Positions 1 to 8,110 of a DNA stretch of 41,252 bases are shown here, one piece after another. The first letter of the stretch is position 1; every line of letters starts with the position of its first letter. The position numbers were made by a program, and so were the translations under genes. The stretch is from an uncultured bacterium (GTDB lineage: Bacteria > Verrucomicrobiota > Lentisphaeria > Victivallales > UBA1829), in NCBI GenBank assembly GCA_902780135.1, contig CACZEK010000023.1, forward strand, positions 1 to 41,252, in the 5' to 3' direction. Below the pieces are notes generated by a model. The model worked only from the letters and a program-made list of their open reading frames with translations. It did not search any database and was not told where the DNA came from.

Positions 1-894
1 GACGCTGCGGACGTCCTCGAACCCGACCGCGGGGCGTCCGGCGATGAGCGCGGCGGCGCGGGAGGATTCGGCGAGGGCGATGGCGGCGCGGGGCGAGGGG
101 CCGTAGGTCACGAAACGCGTTACGTCCGGGATCGCGGCGGGGTTCTCCGGGTGTCCGGCGGCGACGATGCGCGCGATGTAGTTCGCGACGGATTCGCTGA
201 GGTAGATGCGGTCCATGGCGGCGAAGATATTGCGGAGCTCTTCGGCGGAGAGGGTCCACTCCGGCTCCGGCGGTTCGCCGCGGCGGCGGTGCGCGATGAT
301 CTGCGTGAGGACGTCGGCGTCGACGCTGGACACGTTGATCTTGAAGAGGAATCGGTCGAGCTGCGCCTCGGGGATCGGGTATGTGCCCTCGAGCTCGATC
401 GGGTTCTGCGAGGCGAGCACGAAGAACGGATCGGGCAGGGGGCGCGTCTCGCCGAGGAGCGTCACGGCGTGTTCCTGCATGGCTTCGAGCATGGCGGACT
501 GCGTCTTCGGCGACGCGCGGTTGATCTCGTCGGCGAGGAGGATGTTGGAGAAGATCGCGCCGGGCTGGAACTCCATCTTGCGGGAGCCGTCGGGCATGAC
601 CTGGAGGATGCTGCCGCCGAGGATGTCGCTGGGGAGCAGGTCGGGCGTGAACTGGATGCGCTTGAACTCGAGGCGCATGAGCTTGCCGAGCGCCTTCACG
701 AGGGCGGTCTTGCCGACGCCGGGGAGTCCTTCGAGCAGGACGTGCCCGCGGCTGAAGATGCCGATGAGGAGCAGCCTGTGGACTTCGTGCTGGCCGAGGA
801 GGATCTTGTCGAGTTCGTCGAGGAGGCGCGCCGCCAGGCTGCTGACGCGGTTGAGCTCTTCGGGGGGCATCAGGGAGGTGGATTCGGTGTTCAT
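1..894 (-). CDS. MoxR-family AAA+ ATPase (3' end outside window)
   Basis: 298 codons are visible and the frame is still open at the window edge. MoxR ATPases are chaperone-like AAA+ proteins, usually paired with DUF58 and VWA-domain proteins and acting on membrane-associated or metal-cofactor clients. Seen: Walker A GLPGVGKT at residues 56-63, Walker B with LLADEINRA around 119-127, sensor-1 ASQNP at 161-165, and the family signature EGTYPIPEAQLDRF at about 169-182. The ATG at 894 is preceded by GGAG about 11 bases upstream. The gene sits 34 bases downstream of the DUF4175-like gene and probably shares its promoter. In the usual Bat-like order a DUF58 and VWA protein would follow to the left, but that lies outside the window. 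Family assignment is secure; client and role are not visible. Confidence 0.93.
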   Translation of the reverse strand, partial: MNTESTSLMPPEELNRVSSLAARLLDELDKILLGQHEVHRLLLIGIFSRGHVLLEGLPGVGKTALVKALGKLMRLEFKRIQFTPDLLPSDILGGSILQVMPDGSRKMEFQPGAIFSNILLADEINRASPKTQSAMLEAMQEHAVTLLGETRPLPDPFFVLASQNPIELEGTYPIPEAQLDRFLFKINVSSVDADVLTQIIAHRRRGEPPEPEWTLSAEELRNIFAAMDRIYLSESVANYIARIVAAGHPENPAAIPDVTRFVTYGPSPRAAIALAESSRAAALIAGRPAVGFEDVRSV

Positions 895-928
895 CGCGGG
901 AGGTGCTCCATGTGGATATGATTAGGAT

Positions 929-2428
929 TTACTGTTGAGCGGGAGAGTTGTTGAAGTAGCGGCGGACGGATTCGCGGTGCGAGGGGAGGATGCGCGTTTC
1001 GGCGTGCTCCGCCGCCTGGCCGGACCCGGAAAGCTGTCCCGCCTTCGCGCGTTCCGCCGTCTCTTCGCCGGGCGTGGTGGCGAACTCCAGGATGGAGACG
1101 CTCTGTCCGGGGGTATTGTTGTCAAGCATGAGGTCGCGGCGTTTGTCGCCGACGTCCTGCGTCTGTCCGGTGAAATTGAGGAGGGCGTCGCCGCGTCCGC
1201 GGGAGTTGCCGCCGGAGCCTGCCCCGGAGCCTTCGCCTTGTCCGCTGCCCTGTCCTTGTCCGGCGGCGTCGGAGAGCTCGGACGCGCCCGGCGCGTTTTC
1301 CTCCAGCCATTGCTGGAGCGCCTCCGCGCTGTTCTCGTAGTCGGAATCGTTCGCAAGTCCGGTTTCGCCGCCCTGTCCTTCTCCCTGTCCCTGTCCGGAC
1401 TGCTGCATCATCTGGTCGCGGCGCGCCTGCGCGAGCTTTTCGAGGCGGTCGCGCAGACCCTGGGCGTTCCCCGCCATCGCGTCGGCGAGCGACTGAAGCT
1501 GTTCCGGCGTCATGGACGCGGCGAGGTTGTCCCCGCTCTGCTTCAGGAACTCCGCCAGCGCGGCGTCGTCCGCCGCGAGCTGTTCGGCGAGCTGCTTGAA
1601 CTGTTCCATCGCCTTGGTGCGGCCGCGCACCTCAGGCGGAAGGTTCGCCAGCGCGGAGGCCGCCTGCGAAAGCCGCTCGAAATTCTCCGCGGAGTGTTCC
1701 AGCGCGCGGGACGCGTTGGCGGCGAGCGAGTCGGTCAGGTCGCGGAGCGCCTCGATGCCCTCGAACGCCTTCGCCGGGGACGTGCCGGCGCTGTTCTCCA
1801 CGAGCTCGGCGAGCTCCTCCTTCGCGGCCTCGATCTCCTCCTGCGGGACCAGCGGCTCCTGTTCGAGGATCTCCAGCTTCGATTCCAGCTCCGCCTGTTC
1901 CTCGTGAACGTCGAGCGAACCCGGTCCGTCGGGCCGTGCCTGTTCCGTGTCGATCAGAAACGCCCCCGCGAAGAAGAGCGCGGCGGTCAGAAGCGCGGTC
2001 AGCCGGGCGGCGGGGAACTCCATGTTCAGGTCCGGCGTCCGCGGGATCCGTATCTTCGACGCCCACGCTGAGCAGTCCGTCTCCAGCGACGCCGCCAGGA
2101 AACCGCCGCAGTCCGTATGCGCGTCCAGCCAGACCGTGAGCTTGCGTTTCGGCGGCGTGAGCAGGACCGCGCGGTAGAGCGCGCCCGCCAGCGCGGCGAG
2201 CACGAGCAGCACGCACGACAGGACCACCGCGTCGCGTCGCCATTCCGGGAACGCCATCCGCCATGCGAGCACGAGCCCGCCCGCCAGGAAGAACGCCCCC
2301 GCGCAGAACGCCGCCGATTCCCGCAGGAACAGGCGGTTGCGGATGCCGTTGTACAGGGCGTCGACGGGCGTCTTCAGCGCGCCGGGGAGCGCCGGGACGG
2401 CCGAAGCTGTGATGTTCTGCTGGTTCAT
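929..2428 (-). CDS. Membrane-anchored coiled-coil protein, DUF4175-like, MoxR partner
   Basis: 499 residues with hydrophobic segments at about 38-57, 66-91 and 141-160. A long Glu/Ala/Leu-rich helical region follows (about 172-340), then two Gln/Gly-rich low-complexity stretches (about 343-356 and 389-409). The conserved-looking end is ILPSHRESVRRYFNN. Large proteins with membrane-spanning N termini, coiled coils, QG-rich linkers and an RRYF-type tail occur next to moxR genes in Planctomycetes and Verrucomicrobia and resemble DUF4175. This is recognition of architecture, not a database match. The frame stays open 82 codons further upstream, but the ATG at 2428 is chosen because it lies downstream of a good promoter (-10 at 2505-2510) and the predicted membrane region starts after it. 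The Shine-Dalgarno is weak. First gene of the moxR transcription unit; function unknown. Confidence 0.8.
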   Translation of the reverse strand: MNQQNITASAVPALPGALKTPVDALYNGIRNRLFLRESAAFCAGAFFLAGGLVLAWRMAFPEWRRDAVVLSCVLLVLAALAGALYRAVLLTPPKRKLTVWLDAHTDCGGFLAASLETDCSAWASKIRIPRTPDLNMEFPAARLTALLTAALFFAGAFLIDTEQARPDGPGSLDVHEEQAELESKLEILEQEPLVPQEEIEAAKEELAELVENSAGTSPAKAFEGIEALRDLTDSLAANASRALEHSAENFERLSQAASALANLPPEVRGRTKAMEQFKQLAEQLAADDAALAEFLKQSGDNLAASMTPEQLQSLADAMAGNAQGLRDRLEKLAQARRDQMMQQSGQGQGEGQGGETGLANDSDYENSAEALQQWLEENAPGASELSDAAGQGQGSGQGEGSGAGSGGNSRGRGDALLNFTGQTQDVGDKRRDLMLDNNTPGQSVSILEFATTPGEETAERAKAGQLSGSGQAAEHAETRILPSHRESVRRYFNNSPAQQ

Positions 2429-2504
2429 GAGTGTTTTCCCGTGCCGGAGGATTGGCCCGCCTTTCGAGGCGGCGTTTTTGCGGATTTTGAGGTAAATCTG
2501 AGTT

Positions 2505-2532
2505 AATATATCCCGCGCGCGCGAAAAATCAA
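2505..2532 (-). promoter_or_regulatory. Promoter of the DUF4175-like/moxR operon
   Basis: On the minus strand, -35 TTGATT (2527-2532), a 16-base spacer, and -10 TATATT (2505-2510). It lies 77 bases upstream of the ATG at 2428. Confidence 0.75.
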
Positions 2533-2615
2533 GCCGATAGTGAAGAAAATGAACTTTTTTCCATGCGGAAACGCGGAAGATTCCGGCGAAACTGCGCCGT
2601 TCGCCTGAATCCCGC

Positions 2616-2643
2616 TTGAAAAATGCCGCGCGGGATGTATATT
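2616..2643 (+). promoter_or_regulatory. Promoter of the GT2 gene
   Basis: -35 TTGAAA (2616-2621), 16-base spacer, -10 TATATT (2638-2643). It is divergent from the moxR-operon promoter about 85 bases away and 43 bases upstream of the GT2 start. Confidence 0.75.
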
Positions 2644-2685
2644 TAAGCATAAAAAGAATCCCATCAAGATGCAACCGGAGCGAAG

Positions 2686-3477
2686 ATGTTCAACGGGAAA
2701 AAAGTCGTCGTGGTCATGCCCGCCTACAACGCGGAAAAGACCCTCGAAAAGACCTTCCGCGAAGCCGCCGCGCAGCCGTTCGTCGACCAGGTCGTGATCG
2801 TGGACGACGCCAGCAGCGACGACACGTGGGCGGCGGCGTCCCGCATCGAAGGCGCCGTGACTTGCCGCCTGCCGCGCAACACAGGCTACGGCGGCAACCA
2901 GAAACAGTGCTACAGGCTCGCGCTCGAACACGGCGCGGACATCGTCATCATGGTGCATCCGGACTACCAGTACACCCCGCTCCTGATCCCCGCGATGGCG
3001 ACGATGATCGGCAGCGGCCTGTACCACTGCACGCTCGGTTCGCGCATCCTCGGCGGGTGCGCCCTGCGCGGCGGCATGCCCCTCTACAAGTACGTCTCCA
3101 ACCGTTTCCTCACGTTCGTGGAGAACGCGCTGATGGGGCAGAAGCTCTCCGAATACCACACCGGCTACCGCGGATTCTCCCGCGAACTGCTCGAATCGCT
3201 CGACCTGGGCGGGAATTCCGACGACTTCATCTTCGACAACGAAATGCTCGCGCAGATCGCGTGGACCGGCGCCGTGATCGCCGAGGTCTCGTGCCCGACC
3301 CAATACTTCGAGGAGGCGTCCAGCATCTCGTTCCGCCGGAGCGTGAAATACGGCTTCGGCTGCCTTGCGGTCGCGTTCCGCTACTGCCTCGCGCGCCTCG
3401 GACTCGCGAAATGGCGTCTGCTGGACCCCGCGAACCGCGGGAAGTTCGCGCCGGAGATGCTGAAAAAGCCGCTCTGA
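2686..3477 (+). CDS. Glycosyltransferase family 2 (dolichol-phosphate-mannose-synthase-like)
   Basis: 263 residues with the GT-A fold signature from the first strand: VVVVMPAYNAEKT (7-19), nucleotide-binding DDASSDD (40-46), and HPDYQY (91-96) at the place of the metal-binding DXD region. GT2 enzymes move a sugar from a nucleotide donor to a lipid or saccharide acceptor at the inner face of the membrane. The lack of C-terminal membrane helices and the 263-residue length fit the soluble DPM1-like subgroup, which often acts on polyprenyl phosphate. The acceptor cannot be told from sequence. GGAGCGAAG precedes the ATG closely. It stands alone between two promoters, so there is no operon context. 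Confidence 0.88.
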   Translation: MFNGKKVVVVMPAYNAEKTLEKTFREAAAQPFVDQVVIVDDASSDDTWAAASRIEGAVTCRLPRNTGYGGNQKQCYRLALEHGADIVIMVHPDYQYTPLLIPAMATMIGSGLYHCTLGSRILGGCALRGGMPLYKYVSNRFLTFVENALMGQKLSEYHTGYRGFSRELLESLDLGGNSDDFIFDNEMLAQIAWTGAVIAEVSCPTQYFEEASSISFRRSVKYGFGCLAVAFRYCLARLGLAKWRLLDPANRGKFAPEMLKKPL

Positions 3478-3521
3478 CGCACCGGACCGCGAAAAAAACT
3501 GAAAAAAGTTTGATGCCCGGG

Positions 3522-3549
3522 TTGATTTTCTCCGGTTTGGAGTTATTGT
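3522..3549 (+). promoter_or_regulatory. Promoter of rubrerythrin, with possible operator
   Basis: -35 TTGATT (3522-3527), 16-base spacer, -10 TATTGT (3544-3549). TTGTA at 3546-3550 and TACAA at 3564-3568 form an inverted repeat over the -10 and start region and could be an operator. It is not a classical PerR box, so the regulator is unknown. The leader to the ATG is about 110 bases. Confidence 0.7.
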
Positions 3550-3665
3550 AAAGTTGCAGCGACTACAAATCCGGTGTTTCCCCCTTCACCGGACCAGCAT
3601 TCTCCCAAATAAACCCCAACCCACCTCATGCGCCGCCCGGCGCGTGAAAGAAAGGACCCCCTGTC

Positions 3666-4217
3666 ATGAAGTACGTTTGCCAGGTCTGCGGCTATGTCCA
3701 CGAAGGCGACAATCCCCCCGAATTCTGCCCCCAGTGCAAGGCTCCCGCCTCCAAGTTCGTCGCCAAGGACGAGAAGGCCGATTCCATGGCGTTCGCCACC
3801 GTCCATAGCATCGGCGACGGCAAAGTCGACGACAAGGAGATCATGGACGGCCTCCACGCCAACTTCACCGGCGAATGCACCGAAGTCGGCATGTACCTCG
3901 CCATGAGCCGCGTCGCCGACCGCGAAGGCTATCCCGAGATCGCCGAAGCCTACAAGCGCATCGCGTTTGAAGAGGCGGAACACGCCGCCAAGTTCGCCGA
4001 ACTCCTCGGCGAAGTCGTCTCCCCCTGCACGAAGACCAACCTGACCAAGCGCGTGGAAGCCGAACACGGCGCCTGCGCCGGCAAGTTCGAGATCGCGAAG
4101 AAGGCGAAACAGCTCGGTTTCGACGCCATCCACGACACCGTGCACGAAATGGCAAAGGACGAAGCGCGCCACGGCGCGGCGTTCGCCGGCCTCCTGAAAC
4201 GCTATTTCAAAGACTGA
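3666..4217 (+). CDS. Rubrerythrin of the reverse type (N-terminal rubredoxin domain)
   Basis: 183 residues. Rubrerythrins reduce hydrogen peroxide to water with electrons from NAD(P)H via rubredoxin-type iron, a main oxidative-stress defence of anaerobes. The rubredoxin-like iron site comes first here (Cys5, Cys8, Cys21, Cys24: CQVCGYVH and FCPQC). The four-helix diiron domain follows, with EEAEH and DEARH carrying Glu-x-x-His ligands. This order is reversed from classical rubrerythrin and matches clostridial reverse rubrerythrins. AAAGGA stands about 10 bases before the ATG. It has its own promoter and is followed after 101 bases by a PerR-like Fur gene, the classical pairing of enzyme and peroxide sensor. 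Cytoplasmic. Confidence 0.93.
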   Translation: MKYVCQVCGYVHEGDNPPEFCPQCKAPASKFVAKDEKADSMAFATVHSIGDGKVDDKEIMDGLHANFTGECTEVGMYLAMSRVADREGYPEIAEAYKRIAFEEAEHAAKFAELLGEVVSPCTKTNLTKRVEAEHGACAGKFEIAKKAKQLGFDAIHDTVHEMAKDEARHGAAFAGLLKRYFKD

Positions 4218-4249
4218 TCGTTTGAAGTAGGTCTTAGTTTTTTGTCTAT

Positions 4250-4300
4250 GCCCGCATCCGGAAAGCTTTCGCTCAGGGATGCGGGCGCTTCCCTCTTTTT
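4250..4300 (+). terminator. Terminator or attenuator between rubrerythrin and perR
   Basis: A perfect 10-base-pair stem, GCCCGCATCC (4250-4259) with GGATGCGGGC (4277-4286), is followed by a pyrimidine run ending in five T (4296-4300). It ends the rubrerythrin message and lies only about 18 bases before the likely perR start, so perR is either transcribed by read-through or from an unseen promoter. Confidence 0.75.
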
Positions 4301-4318
4301 CAACCGGAATTGCCGCCC

Positions 4319-4771
4319 GTGACGACACGTGAATCCAGCATCGCGATCCTGCGGAAGATCGGCGTGACGCCGTCGCCGCAGCGCACCGCGATCTACCATT
4401 TTCTGCGGACCCACGCGATCCATCCGACCGCCGAGACGATCTTCGCGGCCGTGCGGGCGGAACAGCCCACGCTGTCGCTCACGACCGTATACAACACGCT
4501 GAAGCTCCTCGCGGAGAAGCACGCCGTGCGGGAGATCACGATCGAGGGCGGCGAACTGCGCTACGACGCCAACATGTGCGAACACGGCCATTTCAAGTGC
4601 CTGCACTGCGGCGAAGTCTACGACCTCTTCCCCGCCGAAAACGAACCGTTCGTGCCGTCCGTGCCCGGTCTCCCGGAGGACTTTGTCCTGAAGGAGATCC
4701 AGCTGTCCTGCCGGGGATACTGCCCGAGGCCGGACTGCCGCGCCGCCATGGCCGCGGTCTCCGCGGAATAA
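4319..4771 (+). CDS. perR: Fur-family transcriptional regulator, PerR-like
   Basis: 150 residues from GTG 4319. A TTG at 4310 is in frame, but the only Shine-Dalgarno-like GGAA (4306-4309) touches it and suits the GTG nine bases on. Fur-family repressors sense metal or peroxide and bind as dimers to A/T-rich palindromes. Seen: winged-helix region with GVTPSPQRTAIYHFL and TLSLTTVYNTLKLL, a linker, then the metal-binding CEHGHFKCLHCGEVYDL. CLHC is the first half of the structural zinc site. The second half is CPRPDC, two residues wider than the usual CxxC. Placement behind rubrerythrin argues for a peroxide sensor. Fur or Zur function cannot be excluded from sequence alone. Confidence 0.83.
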   Translation: MTTRESSIAILRKIGVTPSPQRTAIYHFLRTHAIHPTAETIFAAVRAEQPTLSLTTVYNTLKLLAEKHAVREITIEGGELRYDANMCEHGHFKCLHCGEVYDLFPAENEPFVPSVPGLPEDFVLKEIQLSCRGYCPRPDCRAAMAAVSAE

Positions 4772-4864
4772 GCGCCGGGATCGAATCCCTCCCGGCCCGG
4801 GCTTCCGCGCATCGCACATTCTTTTTTTCCTCTCTCGCCGTCCGACAGGCCCGGAGTCCCATTC

Positions 4865-4887
4865 CGCCCGGACGGGCGCTTTTTTTT
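4865..4887 (+). terminator. Intrinsic terminator of perR
   Basis: Stem CGCCC (4865-4869) with GGGCG (4874-4878), tetraloop GGAC, then C and eight T (4880-4887). Confidence 0.8.
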
Positions 4888-4906
4888 CGTGGGAGGGCAT
4901 GTCCAT

Positions 4907-4945
4907 AAAAAAAAACGGGAGCGGCGTTTCCGAAACGCCGCCCCC
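4907..4945 (-). terminator. Intrinsic terminator of the GH43 gene
   Basis: GCGGCGTTT (4921-4929) pairs with AAACGCCGC (4933-4941) across a three-base loop. On the minus strand a run of nine T (complement of 4907-4915) follows. It faces the perR terminator, as expected for convergent genes. Confidence 0.85.
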
Positions 4946-4971
4946 GGAAAAGCCGGAAAGCCCGGATTGGA

Positions 4972-6312
4972 TCACTCGATGAACTTGACCCAGTCGATGT
5001 ACATCAGGAGGCCGCTTCTCATGGAGACGAAGAGGTCGTGGACGCCGTTCATCTGCGCGGAGATCGGGGCCTTGATCTCCTGCCATTCGACGTTCTTGCC
5101 GGGGATGTCGACGGTGGCGATAACCGGACCCTGGAGGGAATCGGCGCGGATCTCGAGCCTGCCGCCGACGTTGGACTGGCAGCGGACGAGCACGGAGCCG
5201 AGGTCCTTGCTGCCGAAATCGACGCGGTCGTACTCGACCCAGATCGGATTGCGGGAGCTGTCGTTGTTGCGGAAGACGGTCTTCCAGCCTTCGAACGGGG
5301 CTTCGGTGCGGAGGAATTCGATCCAGGCGTGGTCCTTGTCCGCGATCTTGGAGTAGCGGTCAAGCTCGATCTTGCTGGTCGCCTTGGTGACGCCGACGCC
5401 GCGCAGGGTCGGGGTCACGAGGTTGATGGAGCCGTCCTCGTTGAACGTGAGCTCGTCGATGCAGACGGAACGGTTCTTGTCGAAGTTCGGGGAGTAGTCG
5501 TTGTGGTGGTAGAAGAGATACCATTTGCCCTTGAACTCGACGACGGAGTGGTGGTTGGTCCAGCACTGCGGGTTCTGCTCCATGATCTTGCCCTGGTACT
5601 TGAACGGGCCGAACGGGTTGTCGCCGGTGCAGTAGCAGAGGCATTCGTGGTTTTCGTCGACCCAGGGGAACGTGAAGTAGTAGATGCCGTTGCGCTTGAA
5701 CATGAACGGGCCTTCCTTGAGGCCGCGGTTCGGGGTGTCGTGCTGGATGGTCTTCGCTTCGCCGTCGAACTCCTTCATGTTGTCCTTCAGCTTCGCGATG
5801 CGCATGCCCTGGCCGGACCAGATCAGGTAGCACGCGCCGTCGTCGTCGATGAAGATGCACGGGTCGATGCCGCCCGCGCCCTGGATGGGCTCGGCTTCGC
5901 AGGTGAACGGGCCGTACGGATTGTCGGAGGTGGCGAGGCCGATGCGGTTGTCGGCGGGGAAGTAGAAGTAGTATTTGCCGTCCTTCACGTTGCAGTCAGG
6001 CGCCCACATGCTGTAGGAGTGGCGGTTCACCCACGGCACGTAGTTCTGGTCCACGATCACGCCGTGGTCCACCCAGTCGACCAGGTTGTCGGAGGAGTAC
6101 ACGTGGTAGTCCGCCATGCAGAACCAGTCCTTGCGTCCGAAGTCGGCAGGCGCCGGGATGTCGTGCGAGGGATAGACGTACACGCGGCCGTTGAAGACGT
6201 GCGCGGACGGGTCGGCGCAGTACGCGCTGTTGATGATGGGGTTCTGGGCGTAGGCCAGAGCTCCGGCGGACAGCGTGAACGCCGCCGCGAGGACTGTTTT
6301 CGTGAGATTCAT
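4972..6312 (-). CDS. Secreted glycoside hydrolase family 43 with C-terminal CBM6-like domain
   Basis: 446 residues. The signal peptide (about 1-22) ends in ALAYA. GH43 enzymes are inverting five-bladed beta-propellers cleaving arabinofuranosyl, xylosyl or galactosyl linkages. The catalytic triad can be placed: general base Asp34 in YCADPS, pKa-modulating Asp150 in GGIDPCIF, general acid Glu200 in LKEGPFMF. Residues from about 325 to the end form a carbohydrate-binding domain of CBM6 type (AWIEFLRTEAPFEGW to the terminal MYIDWVKFIE). The start at ATG 6312 is supported by AGGAAAGAG and by the promoter ending at 6435; the frame is open further upstream. Exact substrate is not decidable; arabinoxylan or arabinan side chains are likely. 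Confidence 0.93.
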   Translation of the reverse strand: MNLTKTVLAAAFTLSAGALAYAQNPIINSAYCADPSAHVFNGRVYVYPSHDIPAPADFGRKDWFCMADYHVYSSDNLVDWVDHGVIVDQNYVPWVNRHSYSMWAPDCNVKDGKYYFYFPADNRIGLATSDNPYGPFTCEAEPIQGAGGIDPCIFIDDDGACYLIWSGQGMRIAKLKDNMKEFDGEAKTIQHDTPNRGLKEGPFMFKRNGIYYFTFPWVDENHECLCYCTGDNPFGPFKYQGKIMEQNPQCWTNHHSVVEFKGKWYLFYHHNDYSPNFDKNRSVCIDELTFNEDGSINLVTPTLRGVGVTKATSKIELDRYSKIADKDHAWIEFLRTEAPFEGWKTVFRNNDSSRNPIWVEYDRVDFGSKDLGSVLVRCQSNVGGRLEIRADSLQGPVIATVDIPGKNVEWQEIKAPISAQMNGVHDLFVSMRSGLLMYIDWVKFIE

Positions 6313-6434
6313 GGTGTTGCTCTTTCCTGTATTTGAGGGTTGAGGGAAAATGCGCGATGAAATGAATGGGGCGGATGCCCTGCCGGACGTGCGGCGCAAG
6401 CATCCCGCGGGCGGTTTTCACCGTCCGATGCTGT

Positions 6435-6462
6435 ACTATATCACGCCTGCGCGCGAAATCAA
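6435..6462 (-). promoter_or_regulatory. Promoter of the GH43 gene
   Basis: -35 TTGATT (6457-6462), 16-base spacer, -10 TATAGT (6435-6440) on the minus strand, 28 bases beyond the stop codon of the antiporter gene. Confidence 0.8.
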
Positions 6463-6490
6463 GCCCGGAAGCCGGATTTTTCTTCGATAA

Positions 6491-7834
6491 TCAGTCTTTC
6501 GGAGCGGACGGCGCCGCTTCTCTGTGGATGGCGATGGCGGCGATCAGGCAGACGCCGAGGATCATCGGGTAGTAGAGCGAGCCGACGAGGCTCAGGGACG
6601 ACACGTCGAGCTTCGAGGTCTGCGCCACGCCCGCCGCGATCAGGATCTGCGCGCCGTACGGGATCATGCCCTGCACCACGCAGGACCCGGTGTCCAGGAT
6701 GCTTGCGATGCGCTTGGCGGAGCAATGGTACTGTTCGGAGAGCTCGCGCGCGATGGGGCCCGCGATCACGATCGCCACGGTGTTGTTCGCCGTGAAGAGG
6801 TTGATGACGGAAACGAGGATCAGCACGCCGAACTCGCAGCCGCGCGCGGACCGCACGGACTTTTTGATCTTTTCCATCAGGTAGCCGATGCCGCCGTTGC
6901 GCCGGATCGTCTGGAGCAGGCCGCCCGCGAGGATCGCCACGATGAGCGTCTCCGACATGCCGAGCGTGCCCTGTCCGACGCAGTCGAGCATGCCCCAGAA
7001 ATCGAACGCGCCGTTGATGATGCCGATGATCCCCGCCATGATGGTCCCCGCGAAGAGCAGCAGCATCACGTTCCAGCCGAGGAGCGCGAAGACGAGGATG
7101 AGGATGTACGGCAGGACCGCGAAGGCGTGCGCCCATGTCACCGCCTGCGCCGCTTCGCTTGCCGCCGCGTGCGCCGAGCCGCCGCGGAAGAAATAGATCG
7201 CCGAGGTCGCGGCGACCGCGGGCAGCACGATCAGGATGTTCTGGCGGAATTTGTCGCGCATGGGGATGTTCTGCGTGCGCGTGGCGGCGATGGTCGTGTC
7301 CGAGATCATGGAGAGGTTGTCGCCGAACATCGCGCCGCCGACGATCGCGCCGAGCAGGACCGCCGGGGAAATGGAGAGTCCGCCCGCGAGTCCGGCGGCG
7401 ATGGGCGTGAGCGCCGCGATGGTGCCGCAGCTCGTGCCCACGGCGAGCGAGATGAAGCTCGCCACCAGGAACATCCCGAGCAGCATCAGCGAATCCGGCA
7501 CGACCGCGCGGGCGATCGTCACCGCGCCGTCCACCGCGCCCATGCCCTTCGCCGTCGCCGCGAACGCCCCGGCGAGGATGAAGATCAGGCACATGATCAT
7601 GATGTTCGGTTCGCCCATGCCGCGCGCGTAGATCTCCACTTTTTCGCCGAGCGGGCGCTTGTGGTCCAGCACCAGCGCGGCCGCCGACGCCACCAGAAAC
7701 GCGGTTGGCATCGGCACTTTGTAGAAATCGTGCGCCCAGATGGAGAGTCCGAGGTAGAAAGCGACGAAGACGAAGAACGGGATCAGTGCGCGGAACCGCG
7801 GCGCGCGGCATTCCATCTGCTGGGTATTTTTCAT
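6491..7834 (-). CDS. NhaC-type Na+/H+ antiporter family membrane protein
   Basis: 447 residues, almost entirely hydrophobic helices separated by short loops, about 11-12 segments from residue 14 on. Conserved-looking stretches are SLAVGTSCGTIAALTPIA, GAIVGGAMFGDNLSMISDTT and LFTANNTVAIVIAGPIA, typical of the NhaC branch (Na+/H+ antiporters and relatives such as malate/lactate antiporters). It would exchange sodium for protons, or an organic anion, across the inner membrane. AGGA stands about nine bases from the ATG, with a good promoter upstream. Presence of an Rnf complex in the same region makes sodium cycling plausible, but that link is inference. Substrate not determinable. Confidence 0.85.
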   Translation of the reverse strand: MKNTQQMECRAPRFRALIPFFVFVAFYLGLSIWAHDFYKVPMPTAFLVASAAALVLDHKRPLGEKVEIYARGMGEPNIMIMCLIFILAGAFAATAKGMGAVDGAVTIARAVVPDSLMLLGMFLVASFISLAVGTSCGTIAALTPIAAGLAGGLSISPAVLLGAIVGGAMFGDNLSMISDTTIAATRTQNIPMRDKFRQNILIVLPAVAATSAIYFFRGGSAHAAASEAAQAVTWAHAFAVLPYILILVFALLGWNVMLLLFAGTIMAGIIGIINGAFDFWGMLDCVGQGTLGMSETLIVAILAGGLLQTIRRNGGIGYLMEKIKKSVRSARGCEFGVLILVSVINLFTANNTVAIVIAGPIARELSEQYHCSAKRIASILDTGSCVVQGMIPYGAQILIAAGVAQTSKLDVSSLSLVGSLYYPMILGVCLIAAIAIHREAAPSAPKD

Positions 7835-7924
7835 GCTGGCATGTCCTTCTGCAAAAAACGGCGCCCGTTCCGAACCGTACGCCGAATGATTGCGAACATT
7901 GATAAGTCAGAGGGGAAACAGAAT

Positions 7925-7953
7925 ACTATAACATCTCTGCATGTTTTTTTCAA
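7925..7953 (-). promoter_or_regulatory. Promoter of the NhaC-type antiporter gene
   Basis: -35 TTGAAA (7948-7953), 17-base spacer, -10 TATAGT (7925-7930) on the minus strand. The leader to the ATG is about 85 bases. Confidence 0.78.
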
Positions 7954-7995
7954 GCCCGAAGCCTTCCCGGTCCGGCGGAGATAGTCATATGGGTC

Positions 7996-8015
7996 ATAAA
8001 AAATATAGTTTTTAT
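7996..8015. repeat. A/T-only inverted repeat
   Basis: ATAAAAA (7996-8002) and TTTTTAT (8009-8015) flank six bases, in the gap between the antiporter promoter and the GH31 terminator. Weak stem; role unknown. It could be a protein-binding site or an incidental A/T tract. Confidence 0.4.
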
Positions 8016-8041
8016 TGGTCTGATTCCGGACCGTGCTCCAG

Positions 8042-8078
8042 ACAAAGAAAGAAGCCGCACCCGGATCATGGATGCGGC
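8042..8078 (-). terminator. Terminator of the GH31 gene
   Basis: On the minus strand GCCGCATCC (8078-8070) pairs with GGGTGCGGC (8062-8054) with one G-T pair, followed by the T-rich run TTCTTTCTTTGTC. It is 33 bases past the stop codon. Confidence 0.7.
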
Positions 8079-8110
8079 CTCTGCGTTTTGCGGTTGCGGC
8101 TGTGCGCCGA

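Noticed and set aside
3546..3568. TTGTA-N13-TACAA as PerR box
   Set aside because: Spacing and sequence do not fit the known 7-1-7 Fur/PerR operator; listed only as possible operator.
4310..4318. TTG start for perR
   Set aside because: The only Shine-Dalgarno-like sequence touches it directly, whereas it is well placed for GTG 4319.
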